Shown in pieces: positions 35,801-46,104 of a stretch of 64,000 nucleotides of DNA. The translations under genes were made by a program, and so were the position numbers. This stretch comes from Cymbidium sinense (taxonomy: Eukaryota; Streptophyta; Magnoliopsida; Asparagales; Orchidaceae), in assembly GCA_021442155.1 (NCBI GenBank), contig CM038216.1, positions 86,524,945 through 86,588,944 on the forward strand, given 5' to 3'. Each line of letters starts with the position of its first letter. The first letter of the stretch is position 1. The notes below the pieces were generated by a model. It saw only the letters and a list, made by a program, of their open reading frames with translations. It had not been told where the DNA came from and did not search any database.

Positions 35801-36720
35801 TGAACACAAGGCAAGTACCAATCAAAAGGTAATTATATTAAATCTTTATATAATCATCCTCATGTACTACATCAACTTCTTGACTTGAAGATGATGCTCT
35901 CTGAAAGAACCTCTGAGTTTTCATATCTGTGGATGACTTAGGGGCTTCCTTAACTACCAAACCCTCAACTTTTTCAGAGGAAAGTGGGGTTAGAGCTAAG
36001 GTTCCCAACTGATGCCTAACTATTTCAAATATAGACTTGGATACACTTATGCTTTGCTTTGGAGCCCGATCTTCATCACTATCTGGCTCAAGTGTCACCT
36101 CCAAGGGAATCTACTACTGAGAAGAGCTACCTGGTGTGCTAACCATATAAGACTCATCTTATGAACAAGATTCGAAGTCTATATGGATAGCAGGTGTACT
36201 CATAGTAGCTATGACATATCTTCTATTGGGTGGCTAATAAAGAGGTTTTCCACCCACCGCTGGAACGCCTCTTCCTCACTGGTGGAGGTCATCATACCAT
36301 ATGTTCGAATGGAGTAATGAATGGTGGGTTGAATCTAATGTCGCTCCACTTCCTCCTCCATGTCTATTTCCTCTCTTTTATTTCTTTTTTTTTTTTCTTT
36401 TCTTTTTTTCTTTTTATTTTTAAACTTTGGCCAAGTTGTGATAATAGACTTGTTGATTTTGAAGGAGATAGTAAGCCGCATCCTCATATATGATGACCTC
36501 ATCAATTGTAATTGGATTGAGATCTCCTTTAACATAGAAGATGATCCCACCTCTCACGAACTTCATACACTGATGTAGAGAGGATGGAACTATGTTGTTC
36601 TCATGTATCCATGGTCTCCCAAGCAAAGCATTGAAAGATGTATCTAAGTCTATAATATGAAAATTGGCTTCGGTCTTCCAATCATCTATCTCCAAGGGCA
36701 ACACTATGGAGCCAAAGGCT
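32880..36720 (-). pseudogene. Ty3/gypsy remnant, copy 2, 3' part (end of protease, linker, broken RT, RNase H, integrase)
   Basis: Minus strand. From 36720 it reads the second half of the aspartic protease (G-S-I-V-L-P-L-E-I near 36708-36685, then L-L-G-R-P-W-I-H near 36625-36600 and P-S-S-L-H-Q near 36585), a hallmark segment of Tat-type elements. A linker follows, with a Lys-rich run from an A-tract (36374-36420 on plus) and an acidic/Ser-rich stretch at 36104-35838. The RT carries an internal deletion at about 35490. RNase H and integrase remnants follow, including a C-terminal segment at 33611-33360 with Y-G-S-K-A-V-I-P-I and H-P-R-A-F-Q-V. It parallels copy 1 for most of its length. Its upstream half lies beyond the insertion, at 44145-45205. 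Confidence 0.83.
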
Positions 36721-36789
36721 TGTTGACCTCACTTTTGGAGTGCAGATTCAATCTTCCCATCTTAGACTTAAGAGTGTTCTAGACACTAA

Positions 36790-37290
36790 GACTTTCCTAG
36801 TCCCCCTTTATAAGCCATATGACCTGTCCCATGGACTTACCCAAATTTAAATCAAAATCAAATAATTTTCCCATAATCAATTTATATCTTCAATCATCTT
36901 CCTAAATATAAATCAAATCTACATTCAAATCATCAAAACTAAATCAAACTAAATGAAATTAAATCAAATCCTAAGCCATATAACCTATCCCATGGACTTA
37001 GTTAAATAATAATCCAAATTAAGTCAAACTCAATTGATTTTCTCACAAATCAATCATATTTTCAATCATCCCAAATTTAAATGAAATATACATTTAAATC
37101 ATCAAAACTAAATCAAACCAAATCAAAATCAAACCTAAACCACATGACCCAACTCCATAGACTTAGCCAAATTCCTTCATTCCAAAACCCAAATTCAATT
37201 GATTTTCTCATGAATCAATCATGCCTTCAATCATATTCAAAAATATAAATGAAATATACAATCATCAAGCCAAACAAAATCAACCCAAGT
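36790..37290. repeat. Tandem repeat, unit 161-164 bp, three copies
   Basis: TAAGCCATATGACCTGTCCC at 36811 recurs as TAAGCCATATAACCTATCCC at 36972 and, more diverged, at 37136. Each copy goes on with CATGGACTTA or CATAGACTTA, an AAATCAAA-rich stretch, TTTTCTCA-like sequence, then CAATCAT and TTCAATCATC. It lies in the first part of the LTR-type insertion. Confidence 0.75.
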
Positions 37291-39441
37291 GAAACTCAAA
37301 CCCCTTTTGACTTGAAATGTTCAAATGAACCAAAACCCATTTGAACCCAAATGTAATTGAATTTATATATCAATCCCAAATCCATATATAAACTCAACTA
37401 AATCAAACTCAACCCAAAATCAAGCCAACTAAACCTTGGTCCACTTGGCCCAAAGTCACCAATTTGACCTATTTGAGCCAAGTTCTATTCTACCCAAATT
37501 GGATTGAACCAAGCCCATCAAAACCTCCATCATGATTGTTGATCACCTAGGTTGATCAATTGTCACAAATTAAATCAAACAAAGTCAACTTGGTCATTTG
37601 ACCAAGTCAATCCCTTAACCCATATGAACCCAAACTAGCCAAATTGCAACCTAAGCCAAACCCCTGAAACCAATGATTCATACCAAATCAAAATCAATAT
37701 TTGAACATGACTTGGCCTTCAATTGAGTCAAACCAAACCAATTGGCCCTCTTGAGCCAAGTTGAAGTTGACCCAAATTGACCTAAAAGACCAAATTGGGT
37801 CAAATCAAAATATAAACTAAATTGATCAATCCAATTAAGTTCATTCCAAATTGACCAAATGAACTTCAAAGCCATGATTGGACCCAATTGAACCCAATTG
37901 ACCTACTTAGCCCAGATTGACCTAAAGGTTCAAGTTAGCCTAAATCAAAACCAAATCCAAATTAATTAAAACCAAAGCCTACAATCATCTTTAATTGGTC
38001 AACTAAACCCTAACCAACACCCAACCCAAGCCAATTTAGCCAATTTGGTCAAAATAGTCAACTTAACCCATTTGACCCAAAGGAATTCAAATGAGACAAA
38101 ATCAAATCTAAGCCAAACTATATGAAATAAATTGAACCAAAACATCTCAAATGATCATATGAACTTGACTGAACCCTTAGTTTGACCCAATTTGGCCAAT
38201 TGGTAAACTTGATCCAACTTAACCTAATTTAACCTAAATAAGTCAAATTGAGCCAAACCCAACCAAATCAACTCCAATTAACTCAAAATTTGGGCTAAGC
38301 CTCTTTTAGCTCATTTCAAATCTGTCCAAAGCAAATCCAATGCCAAATGATCATTCTACCCTTGGGCCAAAGGAATCACATGAGACAAATCACCCATGTA
38401 AGTGGTCATATCCATTCTTTGGTCACTTGGTACTCTCCCAATGGTCCACCTAGGCACTTAGGACACTGCCCAACTTGACCCAATGGCTGGTTGGGTTGGC
38501 CATGACCCATAGGAGGTGAAATCACCTCACCCTCCCTATTAGAGCATTTGAAACCCATAGGACACCCATGATTCCTCCTTGGCAGCCACCTCCACACCTT
38601 AAACCAACCAAGCTGAGCCAACTCACCTCCTCCCTGCCACCCACGACTCCCTGAGTTGGCGGATGGCCACTATAAGCCAAACCCGATCCCACTATTCGAT
38701 TAAGATGAAGGGGGCTATACACCCCCTCGTTTCCACTTAAACACACATAAAAAATCATTCCTTAGAGCCCTGGCTATGCAAGATGACCCACTAGAGCCAT
38801 TCCCTAAGCTCCTGAGCTCATTCCTCAATCAAAAAATGCCATTCCCGACCATCCCACACTCCCATTTTTGACCTAGTTTCTCCATTTCTCCATCAAACTC
38901 AAATTAATTTTGCACGCACTTTCCTTAGGCCTCATTGAGCAAGAACAAATCATCTCCCAAGCTTCTTGAGCACTGGAGGAGGGACTTCGATCAAAGTAGA
39001 GCTCCAAATCATTGGTTCATGGCATTCTAAGCGAACATCGAGGAATTGATCCAATTGCTGCTCAATAGGGCTTCATCTCCACTGGATGAAGCTTCCTCAA
39101 TCATTTGAGCCACCAGTCAGGAGCTCCGACGAGGTATGCTTCCAAAATCAATCTTTAGGCAAAAATATGTTGGAGCTTTTTGAAGAAAACTTGCATCTCG
39201 TGTGATCTTCACTGTTGGATCACCTCCAATCAATGTCGTGAGGGTGTAGGATCCTTTTGGAGTTGTTCCAAGCTCAGGTAAGCTTGGATCAAGTGAGCAA
39301 TGTCAGACGGACTCCATTCTCCTTCACTCGCGTGATGTTAGATCACACACCGTCTGTTCTGCTTGATAAAAATGGACGATGATGATTAAATCTGCTAGAC
39401 CGATCTAATGTAATTCTATTAAGTTGTAGGATTAATCATAG

Positions 39442-39463
39442 CCATCCGATCTTAGATCGATGG
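39442..39463. other. Conserved LTR hairpin, copy in the 7.4 kb insertion
   Basis: CCATCCGATC, loop TTA, GATCGATGG: nine pairs with one bulged C. The counterpart at 62564-62592 is a 13-bp perfect stem with the same core (CCATCCGATC, loop TTT, GATCGGATGG). Both lie in the GC-richer island of an LTR of this family. Confidence 0.6.
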
Positions 39464-40894
39464 TGAACAAGAAAGTGCATCCACCGTTGCTATGTAGGCG
39501 CTAAGTTGGATAAGTTTAAGTAGTCAATCCTGCAGCACCACATGGAAAGCGCATTACGTTAGCATGCCACATGGCACCAATAGGATTAGGCTTTAATTAG
39601 GCTTAACTAATCATTTTTAATGGTTGAAACTTCTAAAAACATAAAAAAGTCATAGAGAAATAAAAAATGCAAATAAATACTCATTTTAAAGGTATTTCAG
39701 AGGAGAATTAATTAAAAATGATGTTAAAAAATTTTAAATAGTATTTAAGGTTTAATTATGGTTAAATTCAACATTAATTAGCTATATTACTCCTTAATTA
39801 CTTGAGCAATTAATCCCAAATTTTGTTGGTTAATTTAATGGGATGATTTTTGACTCCCCTGATTTTCTTGAAATTTATTGCTCACTTAATTAGGAGAATT
39901 GACTAATTAAACCTTAACATGTCTTTTAAGTTAATAAATGATTAATTAATCCTATGAATGGTAAAAAATTGGTTAATTAAGTTTATTAATCATTATTCAA
40001 AAGTAAGTGAAATAAGGAATAGAGTTAATTTCTTTCATTTCACCCTTTTAAAATGAAATTAATTAAGATTTAACTAATTAATTAAATCTTAATCAAATTG
40101 AAATCATAATCATGTCAAACTTTAATTAATTAAATCATGGGGTAGATCTTTAGGTGTTTAATAACCTAAAAGAGTTTAATGAAATTATGGTTAGTCCATA
40201 TGTGTAGGAAAATAATAAGAGTAATTAATTAAGTCCCTTAATCTAATTAACTATTAATCATGAGCCAATTATTTTCCTAGGATCATTGCAAGTTTATTTT
40301 CCATGCATATCATGTTGGCTCATAATTATTTAGTTAATTACTTTAAGGTGACATAGGTAAGGGTAATTAATTCATCTAATTAAGTGTTCAACTTAATCCA
40401 TAAAAATAAACTTAATTACATATCTTAAAATTAAATCAAATCACTAATGTGGGAATGGGTTTAAAACAACAAGTGATGATTTCTCTTTTCCTCTTTAAAT
40501 CAAATCAAATCCAAAACTTAATTAATAAAGAAGCTTTGGTTTGCTTTAAATAATCTTATTTGATTTGATTGTCCTTAAGAACTAGTTTGGTTGAATGAAT
40601 CACATGCTTATATTTCATCTTTCCAATCATGTTCATGTCATTTTTTCAAAATCAAGTAAAATAAAATGAATTTCCTTTACGTAAGCTTGCATGTGTTGAT
40701 TTAATTTAATATATGCGTGTCTATTATAACTATTAAATCTTAATTTATTTCTCAAAAGATTATAAATTAATAATAATATGTGCTATGATTCTAGTTATAA
40801 ATATATAAGAAATGCATGTGCTTATAGCTTAAGTGTATGAATGTTGTGTTCTCTTTTCTCTATTCATGTGTTGATTTATATAAGATTGAATGGT

Positions 40895-40998
40895 AATGGG
40901 TATATACCTGGACATCCCGGAAAATGAGGCTTTAGCTAGCCCCAAGGAGGTCATTTAATTACCTCACTTCCTTGGTTTAATAATGACACATACCCATT
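40895..40998 (+). other. Structured foldback element, copy 1
   Basis: A 104-nt segment closed by AATGGGTAT (40895-40903) and ATACCCATT (40990-40998), a perfect 9-bp stem. Inside are a small hairpin CCTGG-ACAT-CCCGG (one T.C mismatch; 40907-40920), a hairpin GGCT/AGCC (40928-40941) and CCAAGGAGGT pairing with ACCT...CCTTGG (40942-40975). The internal sequence is shared with the copies at 41140 and 41398, while the closing stem differs with compensating changes. I do not recognise the family. It may act as RNA or as a DNA cruciform; the strand is arbitrary. Confidence 0.6.
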
Positions 40999-41139
40999 TG
41001 ATTTCATTCTTATGTATTTCAACATTAGAATTTGGATAGAGCTTTAATTCATATATATAAATGATTCAATAAAAAAATACAATCTTTGCATGGTTTTCTT
41101 TCCCTCATTTATGTCTACATCCATGTGTGTCCAAGAAAA

Positions 41140-41234
41140 GCAAGTATATAGTCTAGACATCTCGAGAATATGAGGCATTAGTTAGCCCATTGAGGATTTT
41201 TACCTCACTTTCTTGGTTTAACAGACATACTTGC
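41140..41234 (+). other. Structured foldback element, copy 2
   Basis: A 95-nt segment closed by GCAAGTAT (41140-41147) and ATACTTGC (41227-41234), a perfect 8-bp stem. It shares the inner signature ATATAGTCTAGACATC, TGAGGC, TTAG, TTAGCCC and TACCTCACTTTCTTGG with copies 1 and 3. The inner CCAAGG/CCTTGG stem is weaker here because of a short deletion. Against copy 1, four neighbouring pairs of the closing stem have changed on both sides. Confidence 0.6.
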
Positions 41235-41397
41235 CTATATCTTTGTTCATGTATATGTATATGTGATTGAATGAAAATCCCATTTTACATTAAAATTGCA
41301 TGCATTTATGATTGATTAAGTGATTGAATTAATTAACCATATGATTTGGAGCTTACTTCCTATGTTCATGCATATGAATTTACATATGTTTGAATGC

Positions 41398-41505
41398 AAA
41401 TAGGTATATAGTCTAGATATCCTGAGAATACGAGGCTTTAACTAGCTCCAAGGAGATCATTTGATTACCTCACTTCCTTGGTTTAATAATGACACGTTCC
41501 TATTT
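41398..41505 (+). other. Structured foldback element, copy 3
   Basis: A 108-nt segment closed by AAATAGGTAT (41398-41407) and GTTCCTATTT (41496-41505): nine of ten positions pair, counting one G.T. The inner sequence (ATATAGTCTAGATATCC, CGAGGCTTTAACTAGC, CCAAGGAGATCATTTGATTA, CCTCACTTCCTTGG) is closest to copy 1. Copies 1 and 3 are about 503 bp apart with copy 2 midway, and the flanks (TTAATTTCATTCTTATG, AGAATTTGGATA) are shared too, so the repeating unit is about 250 bp. Confidence 0.6.
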
Positions 41506-41989
41506 AATTTCATTCTTATGTCCTTTTTGTATAAGAATTTGGATAAAGTTTTAAATTAATATGTTTAAATAATTCAATCAAATAAAATATAAATTCTAAA
41601 CATACACATACATTCATCATTTAAGTGTGCTAAAATATGTTGCATGTATAGATACACTTAGGATTAAATCATATGCATGTTACATGATTTAATATATGTC
41701 ATGTGGTAGTAATTCAATTAAAGTAATCTTAAGATGCCTTTCATTTTGAATAGGATTATTTAAAGTTAACCTAAACTTATGATTAATTAAATCATTTAAT
41801 AGGCCATTCACTAAAGAGAACTAAATAAAATTAATATAATTTAGAAAGTGGCTTAAGGTAAGGATGAAAGAGGAAATCCTCTTTTTCTATCTTTATAACA
41901 CTTAGTTGCTAATCAAATGAAACAAAAGAAAATGCAAATTAAAATTCTAAAATCAATTAAACTACTTCAAGTGAAATCAACCTTTCATG

Positions 41990-43284
41990 TCAAATTGAAT
42001 CCTTTTACAAATAGAAAATACAACACTAATGCCTAACAAGACTTACCAAACAAGCCTTAATACACACATTAAAATTAATTCACCACTTCTAACTCTAAGT
42101 TAGATGGTGTATGATGTGATGTATTGTTTTGATGTATTATTTTAGATTGGATGTTAGGGTGTATGCTTCATAGATGGATGATAGGCCAATATTACCTAAT
42201 CATATTTTTGGGGATTATGCTTAAGGGATGCTTAAAAATAAATGTGAATGTTTTTTGCTAGTTGCTTAAATCCTTAAGCATAATCCAAGTTAATAGTGGG
42301 CTTAGTTACCCATGTGGAGGGTGCTAAGTCCAAATTATAAATACAATGCTTGGGATTATATGTATATTTAATTAACCTCAACTTTTAGGTGTAGTTAAAT
42401 TTACTTTTCCTACATAAATGTAATTTTATTAACAACAATTAGCATTAGTGCTGAGGGATTAGGATGAGCGTGGCTAGAAGACTTTGTGGTGCCCGTGATG
42501 CTTTTGAAGCAAGCACCATCCAAATCAAAGAAGGAACCAAATTAGAAATGGAGATATGAGGAAAGAAGACCCCCAAAACATTTAATACAATTATAATTAT
42601 TCTTTCATATTCCATGTTGTATAAGGGGAGAGCTCGACTACCCATATTTTCTCTCTTCAGGTTGAATGGCGATACCCGACCACACCGGCCTTTTATTCTT
42701 TTACGATAGTTTATATAATTGTTTGATGATATGTTTACATTGAGCATTAGGATGACATGCTTTTCATAGTTTCTTAAATGATTGATGCTTTAATGTGTGG
42801 CTTGGATACGATTAGGCTCTTAGGATAAAAATAATTTTTTTACCCAACTAATCACTCATAACTAAATTTTAAACAACTCATAACCTTGTCATAAAGCCTA
42901 ATACATAAATAAGATAATTAAAAGATTTAGAAACCCCTTAGTTGTATGGTTGTATGTTTCACATCATGCATGCATATTCTTTCTCTCTTGATCATGAAGG
43001 ATCTCCATCCTTGCACGATAAAGGAATGCTTGACCTATGAGGGCATCCCTTGTGGAGGAGAACACCTTCTTCTAGCTGATTTGACACATAACCTATTTCA
43101 TCATGCATTTAGGCATAAGAAATCCTAAAGCCTTTATCAAAATGATGTGTCTAAAATGAAATAAAATTTGAAAAGATTTTGCATCTATAGATTAAGTCAT
43201 ATGCTCATACCACTCATGCTCTAGTCTTTTAGGGAGTGTGTTTAGGACATTAGTCTTTTTCTAATTAAATAACTACCCTAGCTA
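41990..43284. other. Non-coding interior of the LTR-type insertion
   Basis: No gene or clear repeat is seen. A slightly GC-richer stretch at 42465-42710 (GATGAGCGTGGCTAGAAG, CGATACCCGACCACACC) sits in otherwise AT-rich DNA. A minus-strand open frame at 42747-42445 shows no recognisable domain and is probably chance. Confidence 0.4.
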
Positions 43285-43552
43285 TCTGGTAATTCATATG
43301 ACCAGACTATATGATTTTAAAATCATAGGAGGAGTTAGCTGGTAGCCACTCTGGGCAGTTATAAGTCCAAAAGTTTAACAATTTATTCTCTCTTGTGGAC
43401 GTAAACCCATATGTCCACCTGTCACTTAGATTTAGGTCGTGCTTTAGCTCATACTAAAGCTCCCTAAATTTAGGATCTGAGGTAGCTTTTTCCTTCAGGA
43501 TATGAGCATTAATCCTCACTTCTTAGGCATTCCCACAACCTTGTGTTGGTGG
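43285..43552. other. Dense cluster of hairpins and palindromes
   Basis: In 270 nt: TCTGGT/ACCAGA (43285-43306); an 18-bp palindrome TATGATTTTAAAATCATA (43310-43327); GTGGACGTA/TATGTCCAC with a six-base loop (43395-43418); a composite hairpin at 43425-43474 with 12-bp outer and 7-bp inner stems; CTGAGG/CC-TCAG (43477-43498); and CCAC-AA/TT-GTGG (43533-43552). No open frame of interest overlaps. The cluster is inside the 7.4 kb LTR-type insertion, 0.6-0.9 kb from its right end. Confidence 0.6.
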
Positions 43553-44144
43553 ATTATAAGCCCTAGTCATCTAATTAAATTTTAACTCAAAACATATAAA
43601 TCTCCTCAACTTCAAAATTATAAAGCCAAACCATAAGATAGATTGGAATGCTCACTAGGTTTCCTAGTATCATGAGAATTGCTTACTTATTTTATTTAGA
43701 TTCCAAAAATAAGTCTTCTCCTTGAACTTTCCCAATTGATTTTCCAAATAGAACCAATCCTTTGATAGTCTAACCTTGAAAAATTTGGAGATGATAATTG
43801 TCTACTTTAATCAAGAGTATTCTTAAGAAATATCATTTCCTAAGATGTAATTAACTATGGAGGCTTACCTCCATAAAGAACTTAAGAACCTAATTCAATA
43901 TAAATCCTACTTTATTCATCCATATAAAGTAGGGGAAAAATCTCTAGTACATTCGAAGACCCATCATGACTTAGGAGTCCTAATTTCGTGATTAGGTCCA
44001 TTATAGGGTGATGCCTCAATCTTTCAAGATTGTACATCATACCTCAATGTTGTACCCAATCACCTCAAAATGTACCCTCCCCTATGATCAATGTGGTGTC
44101 TCCTCCCCATACATCCAAAATAAACACCACACGCCCTCCCCGCT

Positions 44145-45205
44145 TGTTCATTAAATCCTCTCAACATCATCCTTTCTTTATGGAGTTTGAGATGTCGATC
44201 CTCAAGTAGGCAAGGTTTTTAGACTCATAATGTTGATGATACACCAAGGTCAACTAACTCGGATAACTGTATCTACCAACATCCACTATAATGTAAAGAG
44301 GCAGTTGTGCTCGATCTTTCCTAAGATTAAGTCTTCATTGCTGAATGTAACTCCTAAGATGTCGTTCGAGTGGCATGCCTTCTTTTTAGTAGCGGTCAAC
44401 TAAGCTAACCATATCTATAGATCAAGTAAGGCCTTGATTAGAGATTCCCTCATTTCTTTGGATAAGATAAGGGCATCGTATATGCTTAATTTAGCTGGAA
44501 ACTTTCTAAGGTGAGCTAGGGCATTGTAATCAACTCTGGCTTGGTCCTCCACAAGCATATCCGTGAGTGGAGCACTATCTACTCACTAAAACTAATGACT
44601 TGCTTACCCTTATCTGAGGTGCTACCTTAGGAGGTAGAACTTTGCCACTGAAGGTTGACTTCAGTGACCTCTTGGAATGATGAGCTTGTCTACCTTCTCA
44701 TCATACATACCTACTTTCATGGGATCCTCGTGAGTTGACTCCAAGTCAATCTCAAGAGGTGAAATTGATTCGAGAAGGATAGTCCGACTCAATCGAAAGG
44801 AAAGGATCAAACTACTAGAGCTATTATTTTTATTTAGACTGAGACCATTCAATAGAATAAAATCAAGAGCATCGTAAGGCATTATATAAGTAGAATCAGC
44901 TTTCTTCATTAATTTCTTTTTGGGCGGAGGTACATGATAGAAATCAAGTAAAGTAAGTAGAGTAAGGGATTTAGTTCCCTTATCCATAGATACAATGCTC
45001 TTGCTAGTAGAAGAGGAGCTAGCAGAAGAGGTGATAGTTGCAACGGTGGAGGAAGTACTGGACTCAGATGGTGGCTGTGCTACTAGACTATCCCCAACAA
45101 GTATGGTGAGCTGCTGCTACTGCTGGGTTGTCACCCTCCCAAAGTTGTCCTTTGAAACTAGCAAACCTTCCTTGGTGTTGGAGGTTTGAGCTATTTCAAG
45201 CACCT
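44145..45205 (-). pseudogene. Ty3/gypsy remnant, copy 2, 5' part (end of gag, start of protease)
   Basis: Minus strand, from 45205 downward. First a Gln/Ser/Thr-rich stretch (K-E-G-L-L-V-S-K, then L-V-G-D-S-L-V-A-Q-P-P-S near 45165-45060) with a TAG in a Gln run. Then an open stretch at 44987-44661 with Y-H-V-P-P-P-K-K-K and Y-D-A-L-D-F. Then Y-N-A-L-A-H-L-R-K near 44535, Y-D-A-L-I-L-S-K-E-M-R near 44485 and V-T-F-S-N-E-D near 44360, all typical of the segment before the Tat-type protease. Next the protease active-site region D-L-G-V-S near 44250, then R-G-F-N-E-Q, which ends at the insertion junction. Stops and frameshifts are present. The left half of gag and the 5' LTR are missing; telomere-like satellite starts at about 45206. 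Confidence 0.8.
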
Positions 45206-45630
45206 TAAGCCCTAAATCCTAAATCCGAAACCCTAAACCCTAAACCCTAAACCATAAAACTAACCCTAAACCCTAAACCGTAAACCCTAAACCCTAAAGC
45301 ATAAACCATAAACTTCAAACCCAAAACCCTAAAGAGCTAAAAACCTAAACCTAAACTAAATAAAACCTAAAAATAATATAAATATAGGGTTTAGGGTTGG
45401 AGGTGGAGTTGGAGGTTTGAGCTATTTCAAGAACCCTAAGCCCTAAATCCTAAATCTTAAACCCTAAACCTTAAACCCTAAACCATAAAACTAACCCAAA
45501 ACCTTAAACCCTAACCCCTAAACCCAAAAAAGCCCTAAACCCTAAACCATAAACCCCAAACCCTAAACCCTAAAAAGCTAAAAACCTAAACCTAAACTAA
45601 ATAAAACCTAAAAATAAAATAAATATAAAA
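45180..45630 (+). repeat. Direct duplication of about 224 bp across the gypsy/satellite junction
   Basis: TTGGAGGTTTGAGCTATTTC followed by AAG and CCCTAAATCCTAAATC starts at about 45178 and again at 45402. In both copies the satellite part goes on with ACCATAAAACTAACCC, then AGAGCTAAAAACC/AAAAGCTAAAAACC and TAAAACCTAAAAATAA. The duplicated unit joins the last bases of gypsy copy 2 to the telomere-like repeat, so it arose after that junction existed. Confidence 0.8.
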
Positions 45631-46104
45631 ACTTAAACCAAAATAAAATAAAAACATAAACTAAAATAAATAAACTAAACTAAATAAAAAATAAAAAATA
45701 AACCTAAATAAAAATAAAATAAAAAAACTAAAATGAATAAAGAAGAAACTAAATAAACTAAATAAATATAAACCTACTAGTTTACTTAATTAAAAAAAAA
45801 CCCTAAATTCTAAACCCTAAACCCTAAACCCTAAATCCTAAACACTAATCCTACAACCCAAAACCCTAAAGTCTAAACCCTAAATAACCCTAAACCTTAA
45901 CACTAAACCCTAAACCCAAAATGCATAAACCCTAAAACCCTAAATCCTAAACCCTAAACCCTAAAACCTAAGCCCTAAATCCTAAACCCTAAACTTTAAC
46001 CCTAAACCCTATACCCCAAACCCTAAACCTAAACCTAAAGTAACTAAATAAATTAAAAAATAACTTAAACCCTAAAAACTAATAAACCTAAACCTAAACT
46101 AAAC

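Larger units (their letters stand above)
36721..44140 (+). mobile_element. LTR-type insertion (7.4 kb) splitting gypsy copy 2
   Basis: Begins at 36721 with TGTTGACCTCACTTTTGG, the same start as the LTRs at 28012, 32871 and 61113. Removing 36721 to about 44140 restores the interrupted protease frame (R-G-F-N-E-Q from 44140 upward, then A-F-G-S from 36720 downward), so both edges are fixed within a few bases; GCTTG is present at both junctions (36718-36722 and 44142-44146). Inside I find no gag, protease or pol. The content is LTR-like: a CCAAATTGA-rich region (37300-38350), a GC-richer island (38500-39600) related to 62300-62640, then AT-rich DNA. Either a very long solo LTR or a non-coding derivative. 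No second TGTTGACC start is visible inside it. Confidence 0.75.

Noticed and set aside
36374..36420. Poly(T) tract as the reverse-complement poly(A) tail of a LINE or SINE
   Set aside because: It is a mixed T/C tract within the gypsy copy 2 linker with no element 3' end next to it; more likely a local expansion.
40895..41505. Hammerhead ribozyme, as in plant retrozymes
   Set aside because: I looked for the conserved CTGATGA and GAAAC boxes on both strands of the three foldbacks and did not find them. The terminal-stem C/D box pattern (TGATGA, CTGA) is also absent.
40895..41505. Simple MITE insertions with terminal inverted repeats
   Set aside because: The three units share flanks as well as interior and sit in tandem, and their terminal arms differ between copies in a compensated way, unlike fixed MITE termini. 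Not fully excluded.
42445..42747. Minus-strand 100-codon frame in the LTR-type insertion
   Set aside because: No domain, signal or homologous frame in the related LTRs; probably chance.
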